A stretch of 49,412 bases of DNA. Origin: Roseibacillus sp. GTDB taxonomy: Bacteria; Verrucomicrobiota; Verrucomicrobiia; Verrucomicrobiales; Akkermansiaceae. The notes below the pieces were generated by a model. That model saw nothing but the letters and a program-made list of their open reading frames with translations, was not told the DNA's origin and searched no databases. This document shows positions 1 through 7,205 of the stretch, piece by piece. Position numbers and translations under genes: made by a program. The stretch covers positions 1-49,412 of the forward strand of contig JAKVCR010000151.1 in assembly GCA_022448985.1 (NCBI GenBank), given 5' to 3'. The number at the start of each line of letters is the position of its first letter. The first letter of the stretch is position 1.

Positions 1-825
1 GGTAAGAATTGGTTCCGAAAGCTCGGTGCCGAGGATAGACCAGGTACCCGAGGAGATGAAGGCATAGTCACCCTCTCCTGGAATGCCGGTGACGGCAGCT
101 CCGGTGTCGTGGGTAGTGGTTGCGATGACAGGAAAATTTCCGCCGATTTCCTCCACGACGGCCTCGCGGAGACTGCCAAGAGAAGTACCCGGTTCCACCA
201 CGTCGCCAAATATCCCTCTTGGAAGCCCGAGACCCTCGATGACTTCCCATGCCCAGTCCCTGGTGATGGGAGAGAAGAGCTGGGTGGTGGAGGCGTTCGT
301 GCGTTCTACCGCGATGCGACCGGTGAGCCAGTAGGCGAGGAGGTCGGGAATCATGAGAAAATGAGAGGCATTGAGGAGCCCTGCCCCGTCCCGCACCGCT
401 TCGCCGAGGAGTTGGTGGGATGAGTTGAGAAAGAAAGGCATGATGCCTGTCTCCCGGTACATCCTGGCGTTTCCATAGCGGCGCTCGCATTCCTCCTCCA
501 TGCCATCCGTTCGGGAGTCACGATACTGGTGGGGCAATCCAAGAAGACGACCCTGCTCATCGAGAAGGGCGAAGTCGACACCCCAGGTATCGATTCCCAG
601 GGCGGTGATGTCTTCTCCGTATTTTTCGACCGCCAACTTGAGCCCGTGGAGAATCTCGCGGTAGAGACTGAGGATGTTCCAGACCAGGCCACCAGGAAGA
701 TCTGTGCCGGGATTATCAAAGCGATGGATATCCTCCAGCTCCAAGGTTCGCAGGTCCGTCCGTGCGGCCAGCACTCGTCCACTGCCTGCGCCGAGATCAA
801 CTGCGAGATATACCTTCTCTTTCAT
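1..825 (-). CDS. rhaB: rhamnulokinase, C-terminal part outside the window
   Basis: This FGGY-family kinase phosphorylates L-rhamnulose (possibly L-fuculose) to the 1-phosphate used by the aldolase of the neighbouring BMC locus. Reading the minus strand from ATG at 825 gives 275 codons, open to base 1. The N-terminus shows the sugar-kinase phosphate-loop pattern (VDLGAGSGR). It is followed by ALGIDTWGVDFALLDEQG, and further on by THDTGAAVTGIP and FISSGTWSILGTE, all typical of RhaB. A full RhaB is about 480 residues, so roughly 200 are missing beyond base 1. A GGAG element lies just upstream of the ATG. It follows deoR in the same orientation with a 214-bp gap that contains a perfect palindrome, so it may have its own promoter. 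The exact ketose specificity cannot be read from the sequence. Confidence 0.9.
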   Translation of the reverse strand, partial: MKEKVYLAVDLGAGSGRVLAARTDLRTLELEDIHRFDNPGTDLPGGLVWNILSLYREILHGLKLAVEKYGEDITALGIDTWGVDFALLDEQGRLLGLPHQYRDSRTDGMEEECERRYGNARMYRETGIMPFFLNSSHQLLGEAVRDGAGLLNASHFLMIPDLLAYWLTGRIAVERTNASTTQLFSPITRDWAWEVIEGLGLPRGIFGDVVEPGTSLGSLREAVVEEIGGNFPVIATTTHDTGAAVTGIPGEGDYAFISSGTWSILGTELSEPILT

Positions 826-950
826 AGTTTCTCCATGCAATCACGGGAGGCGCTGCAGATGGCACGACGCTCCCAATGAGCGCGATCATGAACAGGCTGC
901 GCAGGATGAAAAAGGAAGATTTCCATCCTGTCCTGAGCCATTGCACTCAA

Positions 951-964
951 GCGCCATATGGCGC
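951..964. promoter_or_regulatory. 14-bp perfect palindrome upstream of rhaB, candidate operator
   Basis: GCGCCATATGGCGC is a perfect inverted repeat in the 214-bp gap between deoR and rhaB, about 125 bp before the rhaB start. A second, looser inverted repeat (CAGGATG at 902-908, CATCCTG at 924-930) lies closer to rhaB. Neither is followed by a T-run, so an operator is more likely than a terminator. Which protein binds is unknown. Confidence 0.35.
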
Positions 965-1039
965 CTCCCGTCAGTTGTAGCCTCTGGCAGGAGGCCCCTG
1001 AATTTCCAACCAGGCCTTTTGAACGGATTGGGCTTACCT

Positions 1040-1798
1040 TCAGGCGCGGAGGACCTCAATGCCCTGGGTAGCGAGCGCCGCGGTAAAACCAGGATCGGCG
1101 TCTTCATTGGTCACCACGGTGGTAAGATCGGAAATCTGAGCAAAAAAGAAGGAGGACTTGAGACTGATCTTCGTGGAGTCCGCGAGGCAACACACCTCCT
1201 CCGAGCATTCGATCACACGTTCCTTGAAGGAGGCCTGACGGGAATTTGTCTCGGAGATACCCCGCTCCAGGTGGATTCCGTTACAGGAAAAAAACATGCG
1301 ATGGATGTTGTGCTTACGCATGGTCGATTCGGCTGGCAGTCCGATGTAGGAGCGGGACCGTGGTTCGTATATACCGCCGGTGCAGATAAGATCGATACCT
1401 TCACGATCCGCGAGGGCTGAGATCACATTGTGGGCATTAGTGAGAATGGTGAGATGAAAATTCGGGAGGTGCTCAACAAGGGTGAGGGCGGTGGACGAGG
1501 CGTCGATGAAGATGGTATCATTCGGTTCGATACGCTCGGCGGCGAGGCGCGCGATAGCGGTTTTGGCTTCCCGGTTGACTTGCTTCCGTTCGGTGAGGGC
1601 TAGTTCGACGCGGCTCTGGTTTGGCCTTACTGCGCCGCCGTGGATGCGGAGGAGCTCTCCCCGCTGCTCTAAATTTTCGAGGTCCTTACGAACCGTTTCG
1701 TCGGTTACTTCGAGGATGGTAGCGAGTTCGATCGTCCGCACCGACTCCGAGTTGGCGAGATGTGAGAGGATAAGGCTCTGACGTTCAACAGGTAACAT
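1040..1798 (-). CDS. DeoR-family transcriptional regulator of the BMC locus
   Basis: DeoR-family regulators usually repress sugar operons and are released by a phosphorylated sugar bound in the C-terminal domain. The first 60 residues form the DeoR helix-turn-helix (start MLPVERQSLILSHLANSES, then VTDETVRKDLENLEQRGEL and LLRIHGGA). The rest is a DeoRC sugar-phosphate sensor with the IDASSTALTLVEHLP and LTILTNAHNVISAL segments. An in-frame TTG lies 21 bases further upstream (1819). I prefer the ATG at 1798 because family members begin this way; neither start has a good ribosome binding site. The length of about 252 residues is normal. It is transcribed away from the microcompartment operon across a 114-bp shared control region and toward rhaB, which fits local control of both. 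The effector is probably rhamnulose-1-P, fuculose-1-P or a downstream intermediate (inference). Confidence 0.88.
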   Translation of the reverse strand: MLPVERQSLILSHLANSESVRTIELATILEVTDETVRKDLENLEQRGELLRIHGGAVRPNQSRVELALTERKQVNREAKTAIARLAAERIEPNDTIFIDASSTALTLVEHLPNFHLTILTNAHNVISALADREGIDLICTGGIYEPRSRSYIGLPAESTMRKHNIHRMFFSCNGIHLERGISETNSRQASFKERVIECSEEVCCLADSTKISLKSSFFFAQISDLTTVVTNEDADPGFTAALATQGIEVLRA

Positions 1799-1828
1799 GG
1801 TGTTTAGGGGTGTGAACAACTATTGGAT

Positions 1829-1876
1829 ATATCTTGATATCGTTGGGAATATCTTTGAAATTGATTGACTAGTCAA
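1829..1876. promoter_or_regulatory. divergent control region with two direct repeats and a 12-bp palindrome
   Basis: The 114-bp gap between deoR and the BMC operon is AT-rich compared with its flanks. It carries ATATCTTGATAT at 1829 and the similar ATATCTTTGAAAT at 1849, spaced 20 bp apart (about two helical turns). A perfect palindrome TTGACTAGTCAA lies at 1865-1876. These are candidate binding sites for the adjacent DeoR protein. No clear -35/-10 pair could be assigned. Confidence 0.45.
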
Positions 1877-1912
1877 GCGAACCCAAGCATAAAGCGAAAG
1901 AATTGAGGGTAA

Positions 1913-2599
1913 ATGCCGACTAATCCCAATATATCCCGAGCGGTAGTGGAGCATATGGTGCGGGAGCAGGTTTACGCCAAGTTGCGTCTGCCGCTGCCGT
2001 CCTCTGGGGAGGCTCCCAATGGGCTCCTGGTTAACGTTAGCGCGCGGCATTGTCATCTCTCTCCTCAGGCAGTGGAGCAGCTGTTTGGCCGGGACTACGC
2101 GCTTAGCCCCATGAAGGAGCTCTATCAGACTGGTGCATTCGCCGCGAAGGAGACAGTGACGCTGGTTGGCCCTCGCAGTCGGGTCATTTCAAATTTGCGT
2201 ATTCTTGGTCCCTGCCGCGACTTCAACCAGGTCGAATTGGCCTACACGGACGCCATCGCGCTAGGATTCCAGGCGCCGCTTCGTCTTTCGGGTGATATCG
2301 AGGGGACTCCGGGTTGCATGCTCATGGGTCCAAAAGGGTTCTTTGAGATGCCCGAGGGAGTAATTCGTGCGGCACCTCATGTGCACATGGATTCTGAGGA
2401 TGCCTCCTACTATGGAGTGCAGCACAAGGATGTTATGAAGATGAAGGTTCACGGGGATTGCCCGGTGACGTTCGATAACATCGTGGTGCGGGTGGATGAG
2501 AGCTTCAAGTTGGAGGTGCACATTGACACCGATGAGGGCAATGCCTGCGGATTGAAGCCGGATACTTATTGTGAACTGATCAAGCAGACAGCGAAATAA
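1913..2599 (+). CDS. pduL: PduL-type phosphate acyltransferase of the microcompartment
   Basis: PduL converts acyl-CoA plus phosphate to acyl-phosphate, recycling CoA inside the shell; here the substrate is probably lactyl-CoA. The 228-residue protein shows both PTAC-domain metal-binding elements: RHCHLS (His46 and His48) and PHVHMD (His156 and His158). Residues 6-24 (NISRAVVEHMVREQVYAKL) can form an amphipathic helix, followed by a proline-rich linker, which matches an N-terminal encapsulation peptide. GAGGG sits 3-8 bases before the ATG. It is the first gene of the plus-strand operon and is followed after 25 bp by a shell gene. It is unrelated in sequence to the housekeeping phosphotransacetylase Pta. 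Confidence 0.93.
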   Translation: MPTNPNISRAVVEHMVREQVYAKLRLPLPSSGEAPNGLLVNVSARHCHLSPQAVEQLFGRDYALSPMKELYQTGAFAAKETVTLVGPRSRVISNLRILGPCRDFNQVELAYTDAIALGFQAPLRLSGDIEGTPGCMLMGPKGFFEMPEGVIRAAPHVHMDSEDASYYGVQHKDVMKMKVHGDCPVTFDNIVVRVDESFKLEVHIDTDEGNACGLKPDTYCELIKQTAK

Positions 2600-2624
2600 A
2601 AGAGTCTAACAAAACGAGAAGAAG

Positions 2625-2897
2625 ATGAGACAAGCTCTAGGACTAATTGAAACGAAAGGTTACGTCGGGAATGTGGAGGCCGCTGACGCGATGGCCAAGG
2701 CGGCTGATGTGAGCCTTGTGAAACAGGTGCAGATCGGGGGAGGGTTTCTCACTACCCTGGTCCGGGGAGATGTGGGGAGCGTGAAGGCTGCGGTGGATGC
2801 AGGAGCGGAGGCTGCAGACCGGGTGGGAGAACTGGTGAGTTCTCATGTTATTCCCCGACCCCATGCGGATCTCCTGAAGCGCTTTGACCTGGAGTAA
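2625..2897 (+). CDS. BMC-H shell hexamer protein 1
   Basis: This 90-residue single-domain BMC protein (PF00936) builds hexagonal facet tiles of the shell. It opens with MRQALGLIETKGYVGNVEAAD, the canonical BMC-H strand and helix. It contains the pore segment VQIGGGF and the AAVDAGAEAADRVGEL helix, and ends soon after SSHVIPRPH. Its pore-loop triplet is GGG, which differs from the two paralogs in the same operon. It lies 25 bp after pduL and 28 bp before the next shell gene. Length and start are typical. Confidence 0.95.
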   Translation: MRQALGLIETKGYVGNVEAADAMAKAADVSLVKQVQIGGGFLTTLVRGDVGSVKAAVDAGAEAADRVGELVSSHVIPRPHADLLKRFDLE

Positions 2898-2925
2898 CAG
2901 CGAAAATTTCAACCATCAGAGAATC

Positions 2926-3198
2926 ATGTCGAAACAAGCAGTAGGAATCATCGAAACGCGAGGATTGGTCTCCCTTCTGGAGGCCTCGGATGCGGCCCTC
3001 AAGGCTGCCGATATCACGATGCTGGGCTGGTCTAAGATAGGAGCTGGTATGGTAACCGGGTTTTATTCGGGCGACGTGGCTGCGGTAAAAGCTGGTGTTG
3101 ATGCCGGAGCGGAGGCCGCCTCCCAGGTGGGGGAAGTCACCGCTACCCAGGTCATTCCGCGACCTCATGAAGATCTCGCCGGTCTGGTCGAGATGTAG
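2926..3198 (+). CDS. BMC-H shell hexamer protein 2
   Basis: This is a second 90-residue BMC-H protein, starting MSKQAVGIIETRGLVSLLEA. The ATG at 2926 is chosen because it matches the family N-terminus; an upstream in-frame start would add unrelated residues. The pore segment is SKIGAGMV (triplet GAG), and the end is TATQVIPRPHEDLAGLVEM. It is clearly homologous to the first and third BMC-H proteins, so the three are products of duplication. The acetate kinase gene follows after 19 bp. Confidence 0.95.
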   Translation: MSKQAVGIIETRGLVSLLEASDAALKAADITMLGWSKIGAGMVTGFYSGDVAAVKAGVDAGAEAASQVGEVTATQVIPRPHEDLAGLVEM

Positions 3199-3217
3199 TC
3201 TCCGAGCTTACTTCATT

Positions 3218-4396
3218 GTGAAGATCCTCGTAGCCAATCTTGGTTCCACTTCCTTCAAATTCCGTCTCTTCGAGATGGGAGAGGATCAGGAATGTCAGTT
3301 GGCAGAGGGTGGATACGAGCGGGTGACAGACTACGAAGAAGTGATCCGTGATGCGCTTGATGCTCTGGACCGGGAAGGAATCGCGTCCCAGGAGGAGATC
3401 GAGGCAGTGGGATTCAAGGCTGTCCTAGGTCGGAATTTGAGTGGATGTGTGGAAGCAGGTGAGGAAGTGCTGGCCGCGCTGGAGGGTTTTTCCGAAGTCG
3501 CGCCTGCGCATAACCCGGCTTATGCGGCGGGGATTCGCCAGTTCGGAAAGATTTTGCCCGAAGCGCGCCGGGTGGCCCTTTTTGAAACTGCCTACTACCA
3601 GTGGGTGCCAGATGCCGGCATGCGCTACGCTGTGCCGAGGTCATGGCATGAAGCAGGGATTCAGCGTCATGGCTTTCACGGCGCCAGTCACAAATTCATT
3701 GCAGAGCGTTCTGCGGAGTTGCTAGCACGTGACGATGTCGCGGCAGTAGCAAGGAGGCTCTACCAGAACGGCCCAAGTTCGGTAGGAAGGCCCCTGCGGG
3801 TGATTTCCTGTCACCTGGGTGGAAGCAGTTCGGTCACAGGCATCCGCAATGGCGTTGCGGTGGGAACCAGTATGGGATTTTCTCCCCAGAGCGGATTGCC
3901 GCAAAATAACCGGGTTGGAGACCTTGATTCCGGAGCTATTCCCTATGCCGTCAGTGTGCTCGGCTTAAGTATGACGGAAGTGGAGCAGCAGTTAACCAAG
4001 GAGAGCGGTCTGCTCGGGGTGTCGGGGGTGGGAGGCGACATGCGTGATGTGCGAGAGGCGGCCCAGGAAGGCAATGCGGATGCGCAACTTGCGGTTGATC
4101 TATTTGTCCACGAGGTCCGGCGCTGGGCGTCGTCTTTTCTCTTTGAGCTCGGAGGATTGGAGGGGTTGGTATTCACGGCAGGGATCGGGGAAAACAACCC
4201 GTGGCTGAGGGAGGAAGTTTGCGCGGGTCTGGAGGGGCTCGGTATCAGTCTTGACCCCATACGGAACGAGAATTTACGAGGTGAAGAGGGGGAGATCAGC
4301 GATGCTGGTGCAAAAGTGAAGGTCTTTGTGATTCCGGCCAATGAGGAACTGGTGCTGGCGCGCGAAGTATATCGAAAGGTTTCAGTCTTAAATTAA
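3218..4396 (+). CDS. ackA: acetate kinase-family acyl kinase
   Basis: The enzyme transfers phosphate from an acyl-phosphate to ADP, the ATP-yielding last step after PduL; in this pathway the acyl group is probably lactyl. GTG at 3218 gives 392 residues, normal for the family, beginning VKILVANLGSTSFKF with the nucleotide-binding Asn7. Further ASKHA landmarks are GFHGASHKFIAER, VISCHLGGSSSVTGIRNG, TSMGFSPQSGL and FTAGIGENNPWLREEV. It diverges from housekeeping acetate kinases where these usually read GTRSGDLDP: here the segment is NNRVGDLDSG, and there is a short insertion before VISCHLGG. It has no obvious encapsulation peptide, so it may work outside the shell (inference). Confidence 0.9.
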   Translation: MKILVANLGSTSFKFRLFEMGEDQECQLAEGGYERVTDYEEVIRDALDALDREGIASQEEIEAVGFKAVLGRNLSGCVEAGEEVLAALEGFSEVAPAHNPAYAAGIRQFGKILPEARRVALFETAYYQWVPDAGMRYAVPRSWHEAGIQRHGFHGASHKFIAERSAELLARDDVAAVARRLYQNGPSSVGRPLRVISCHLGGSSSVTGIRNGVAVGTSMGFSPQSGLPQNNRVGDLDSGAIPYAVSVLGLSMTEVEQQLTKESGLLGVSGVGGDMRDVREAAQEGNADAQLAVDLFVHEVRRWASSFLFELGGLEGLVFTAGIGENNPWLREEVCAGLEGLGISLDPIRNENLRGEEGEISDAGAKVKVFVIPANEELVLAREVYRKVSVLN

Positions 4397-4414
4397 TCAA
4401 CCAACAAAAGAACC

Positions 4415-4714
4415 ATGGCAAAACAAGCAGTAGGACTTCTGGAGACACGCGGATTATGCTGTCTCGTGAGCGGAATAGATGCGGCACTCAAGGCCGCCAA
4501 CGTGGAACTAACCGGCCCGATGAAGAACGTCGGCAGCGGCCTCTGCAATGCAGTGGTCACTGGAGACGTGGCAGCCGTTAAGGCTGCTATTGACGCAGGA
4601 GCGGACATTGCCTCCGGTCTGGGTGAAGTGGTGAGCGCGCACGTGATTGCCCATCCGGACGAGGCTATTCAGCAGGTCATTACCGGCGAGAAAGCGGGTA
4701 GCGGCAAGAAGTAA
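4415..4714 (+). CDS. BMC-H shell hexamer protein 3
   Basis: This 99-residue BMC-H protein starts MAKQAVGLLETRGLCCLVSG. It has the pore segment KNVGSGLC (triplet GSG, as in PduA) and the VAAVKAAIDAGADIASGLGE helix. It carries a short basic tail, GEKAGSGKK, that its two paralogs lack. Two adjacent cysteines follow the first strand and another follows the pore triplet. It is separated from the other two BMC-H genes by ackA and followed after 21 bp by a BMC-P gene. Confidence 0.95.
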   Translation: MAKQAVGLLETRGLCCLVSGIDAALKAANVELTGPMKNVGSGLCNAVVTGDVAAVKAAIDAGADIASGLGEVVSAHVIAHPDEAIQQVITGEKAGSGKK

Positions 4715-4735
4715 GCAAGACCCATAGTCGGAGCG

Positions 4736-5044
4736 ATGTTTTTGGCAGAAGTCATCGGCCAGGTCGTGGCCACCAAAAAGGACGAGAGCATGCTGGGACG
4801 AAAGCTCCTGCTTGTACGTCCCAAGTTGGTGGATGAGTCCGACCCCGGCAAGTTTCGTGACGGGGTGAATACCATCGTGGCGGTAGATACCGTGGGAGCA
4901 GGAGAAGGCGAACTGGTGATGTTCTGCCAGGGCAGTTCTGCCCGGCAGGCTGCCGGCCTGAAGACTATTCCCGTTGATGCCGCGGTGGTCGCAATCGTGG
5001 ACAGCGTCGATGTGCTCGGGAAGAAGGTCTACGGCCCCTCGTAA
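4736..5044 (+). CDS. BMC-P (EutN/CcmL family) pentameric vertex protein 1
   Basis: Proteins of this family (PF03319) form pentamers that cap the shell vertices. The 102 residues begin MFLAEVIGQVVATKKDESMLG, the standard EutN opening. They continue with KLLLVRP, then VAVDTVGAGEGELVMFCQGSSAR, and end VVAIVDSVDVLGKKVYGPS. GGAG lies a few bases upstream of the ATG. It is the most canonical of the three BMC-P paralogs of this locus. Confidence 0.95.
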   Translation: MFLAEVIGQVVATKKDESMLGRKLLLVRPKLVDESDPGKFRDGVNTIVAVDTVGAGEGELVMFCQGSSARQAAGLKTIPVDAAVVAIVDSVDVLGKKVYGPS

Positions 5045-5078
5045 ACACCGCGGGCGAGCGAGAAGGATGGATGCGTGA

Positions 5079-6608
5079 ATGATGAACATTGATCAAGACA
5101 CTCTGCGAAGTGTAGTGGAGAAGGTAATGGCGGACCTGGGGCGGGGCGGGTCCTCCTTGGGTCCCGACTCAGCGCCTGCCAAAGAGGAGGCCCGGACATC
5201 CTCACGGACGTCTTCGCCAGCATCTGCTTCAAAGGAGAAGGCATGCAGTTGTCACTCGCCGACCGGTTCGTTGCAGGGGAATTTTGGGATATTCGACTGT
5301 GTGAACACAGCGGCCAATGCCGCCCATGAGGCCTTTACGCAGTTGAAAAGCCTCGGTCTGGAAGGTCGCTCGCGGGTGATTGAGATCGTAAAGGGCATGT
5401 GTGCGGCTAACACCGAGTCATGGGGTGCGTTTGAGCTGAGCGAGACCAAGATCGGCCGTCTTGATCACAAGATTGCGAAGCTCGAAATCATGAATAAGGT
5501 GCCCGGGGTTGAGTGGCTGCGGCCCTACGCGCTCAGTGGTGATGATGGGATTACTCTTGAAGAGTATGCGCCCTTCGGGGTCGTGGGCGCGATCCTGCCT
5601 GTCACGCACTCGGTTCCCACTCTGACGGGGAATGTGATCAACATGGTAGCGGCGGGCAACGCGGTGGTGTTTAATCCGCATCCCGGGGGGGCCAAGAGCG
5701 CAGCAATGGCGGCTCGCGAGTATAACAGGGCCATTGGACGCGAGTTGGGCATCGAGAATCTGATCTGCGTGATTGAGAATCCTACTCTCGAATCCTTTGA
5801 AGAGATATCCAAGCATGAGTTGATCGCGATCATGGCGATAACCGGGGGGCCCGCGGTCGTAAAGGCAGCGATGCAATCGGGGAAGCGCTCGATTTGCGCA
5901 GGGCCAGGCAATCCGGTTGTAGTGGTTGATGATACGGCGGATCTGGAGAGGGCTGCACGCAGTATAATCGAGGGCGGTTCCTTCGATAACAACTTGCTCT
6001 GCATCGGAGAAAAAGCAGTTTTTGTGGTGGGCTCGGTTTATGGAAGATTCATGGAGGCAATGGAGAGTGCGGGCGCGGCCCGGCTCAACAGCCAGCAGTT
6101 GGCGCGCCTCAGCAAGGCGGCATTCACCTACAAGGAGGATGACGGAGGTTGTTCGCATGCGGTGGTGAACCGTGATTACGTGGGAGCCAGCCCGAAGGCG
6201 TTGTCGGAGGCGGCGGGGGCGCGTATTCCGGAGGGTTGCGAACTTCTCTTTGCAGAGACGGACGCGACTCATCCCTATGTCCAGGAGGAGCAGATGATGC
6301 CGTTGGTTCCCATTATCCCGGTTCCGGATTTTGAGGCCGCGGTACAGCAGGCTAAACAGGCTGAACACGGCTACCGTCACTCCGCCATCATTCACTCCAC
6401 CAACGTCGGCAACATGACGCACATGGGCCGCGAGATGGACACTACGATTTACGTGAAAAACGGACCCTGCGTGGCGGGATTGGGACTGGGAGGCGAGGGC
6501 TACCTTAGCTACTCGGTGGCGACCACCACGGGGGAGGGCATCACCACACCAAAAACCTTCACGCGTGTGCGCCGATGCGTGATGGTGGAAAACCTCCGTA
6601 TCGTCTGA
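5079..6608 (+). CDS. pduP: CoA-acylating aldehyde dehydrogenase (PduP-like), probably for lactaldehyde
   Basis: It oxidises an aldehyde with NAD and CoA to acyl-CoA; L-lactaldehyde from the aldolase is the likely substrate. It has 509 residues. Residues 1-21 (start MMNIDQDTLRSVVEKVMADL) form an amphipathic helix typical of encapsulation peptides, joined by a Ser/Ala-rich linker (about 25-60) to the ALDH fold. The catalytic cysteine is Cys308 in FDNNLLCIGEK, which corresponds to the PduP active site. The CAGPGNPVVVVDD segment and the AGLGLGGEGYLSYSV C-terminal region also match acylating dehydrogenases. Two tandem ATG codons (5079 and 5082) follow an AGAAGGA ribosome site. It lies between BMC-P genes. 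Confidence 0.93.
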   Translation: MMNIDQDTLRSVVEKVMADLGRGGSSLGPDSAPAKEEARTSSRTSSPASASKEKACSCHSPTGSLQGNFGIFDCVNTAANAAHEAFTQLKSLGLEGRSRVIEIVKGMCAANTESWGAFELSETKIGRLDHKIAKLEIMNKVPGVEWLRPYALSGDDGITLEEYAPFGVVGAILPVTHSVPTLTGNVINMVAAGNAVVFNPHPGGAKSAAMAAREYNRAIGRELGIENLICVIENPTLESFEEISKHELIAIMAITGGPAVVKAAMQSGKRSICAGPGNPVVVVDDTADLERAARSIIEGGSFDNNLLCIGEKAVFVVGSVYGRFMEAMESAGAARLNSQQLARLSKAAFTYKEDDGGCSHAVVNRDYVGASPKALSEAAGARIPEGCELLFAETDATHPYVQEEQMMPLVPIIPVPDFEAAVQQAKQAEHGYRHSAIIHSTNVGNMTHMGREMDTTIYVKNGPCVAGLGLGGEGYLSYSVATTTGEGITTPKTFTRVRRCVMVENLRIV

Positions 6609-6615
6609 AAGCGTT

Positions 6616-6876
6616 ATGATGTTATGCCGGGTAGTTGGAAGAGCGGTTGCGACGCACAGTCATCCCAGTCTGGATGGATTCAGCATGATGCTGTGCCAGC
6701 AGGAGGACGCGGAAGGTCAGTCCATCGGAGATCCGCCCTTCATTGCCATCGATCTTTTCGGAGCGGGCGTGCATCAGCGGGTCTTTGTAAGCACGGACGG
6801 TATCGGGGCGAGAGGAATTGTGGAGGACGAGCACTCACCCATACGCAATTTTATCCAGGGAATAGTAGACGACTAG
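6616..6876 (+). CDS. BMC-P (EutN family) vertex protein 2
   Basis: This short 86-residue EutN-type protein begins MMLCRVVGRAVATHSHPSLDG. The two tandem methionines leave two possible starts (6616 and 6619). The core AIDLFGAGVHQRVFVSTDGIG and the ending RNFIQGIVDD fit the pentamer fold. It starts 7 bp after the dehydrogenase stop codon and ends 2 bp before the next gene, so translation is probably coupled. Confidence 0.92.
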   Translation: MMLCRVVGRAVATHSHPSLDGFSMMLCQQEDAEGQSIGDPPFIAIDLFGAGVHQRVFVSTDGIGARGIVEDEHSPIRNFIQGIVDD

Positions 6877-6878
6877 TC

Positions 6879-7193
6879 ATGCGGATTGGACAGGTCATTG
6901 GAAAAGTCACGATGAACGTGAGGGAGCCTGCCTTCAAGGCAGCGCGCTGGTTGCTGGTCAATCCCCTGGAAACAGAGCAACTCAATACCGCCTGCGAGAT
7001 TGAACCGGGACTGACCTCAATTCCCTCGTTGGTGGTCTACGACAACCTGGGGGCGGGCGAGTCGGACATAGTTGGATTTGTTGAAGGTGCGGAAGCAACC
7101 GCGCCCTTTGAGGGCCCGACGCCAATTGATGCCATCACGGTAGCCATTTTTGACCAGATCCACCATGAACCATATCCTCCCGAGGACGACTAG
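6879..7193 (+). CDS. BMC-P (EutN family) vertex protein 3
   Basis: This 104-residue EutN-family protein starts MRIGQVIGKVTMNVREPAFKA, then KAARWLLVNPL and VVYDNLGAGESDIVGFVEGAEA. The ATG at 6879 is preferred because it gives the family N-terminus and starts 2 bp after the preceding stop; a longer upstream reading frame is an artefact of overlap with BMC-P 2. The C-terminus is acidic (YPPEDD). It is followed after 12 bp by the aldolase gene. Confidence 0.93.
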   Translation: MRIGQVIGKVTMNVREPAFKAARWLLVNPLETEQLNTACEIEPGLTSIPSLVVYDNLGAGESDIVGFVEGAEATAPFEGPTPIDAITVAIFDQIHHEPYPPEDD

Positions 7194-7205
7194 GAACTCA
7201 GGCTG

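Noticed and set aside
1-800. Several medium-length open frames in the first 800 bases, on both strands
   Set aside because: The true reading is the minus-strand rhamnulokinase, which has no stop inside the window; its motifs are unmistakable and the other frames are shadows.
5418-6422. 334-codon minus-strand open frame opposite the aldehyde dehydrogenase gene
   Set aside because: It is the complement of a clearly conserved gene in a GC-rich region; the translation has no family signature and no ribosome site.
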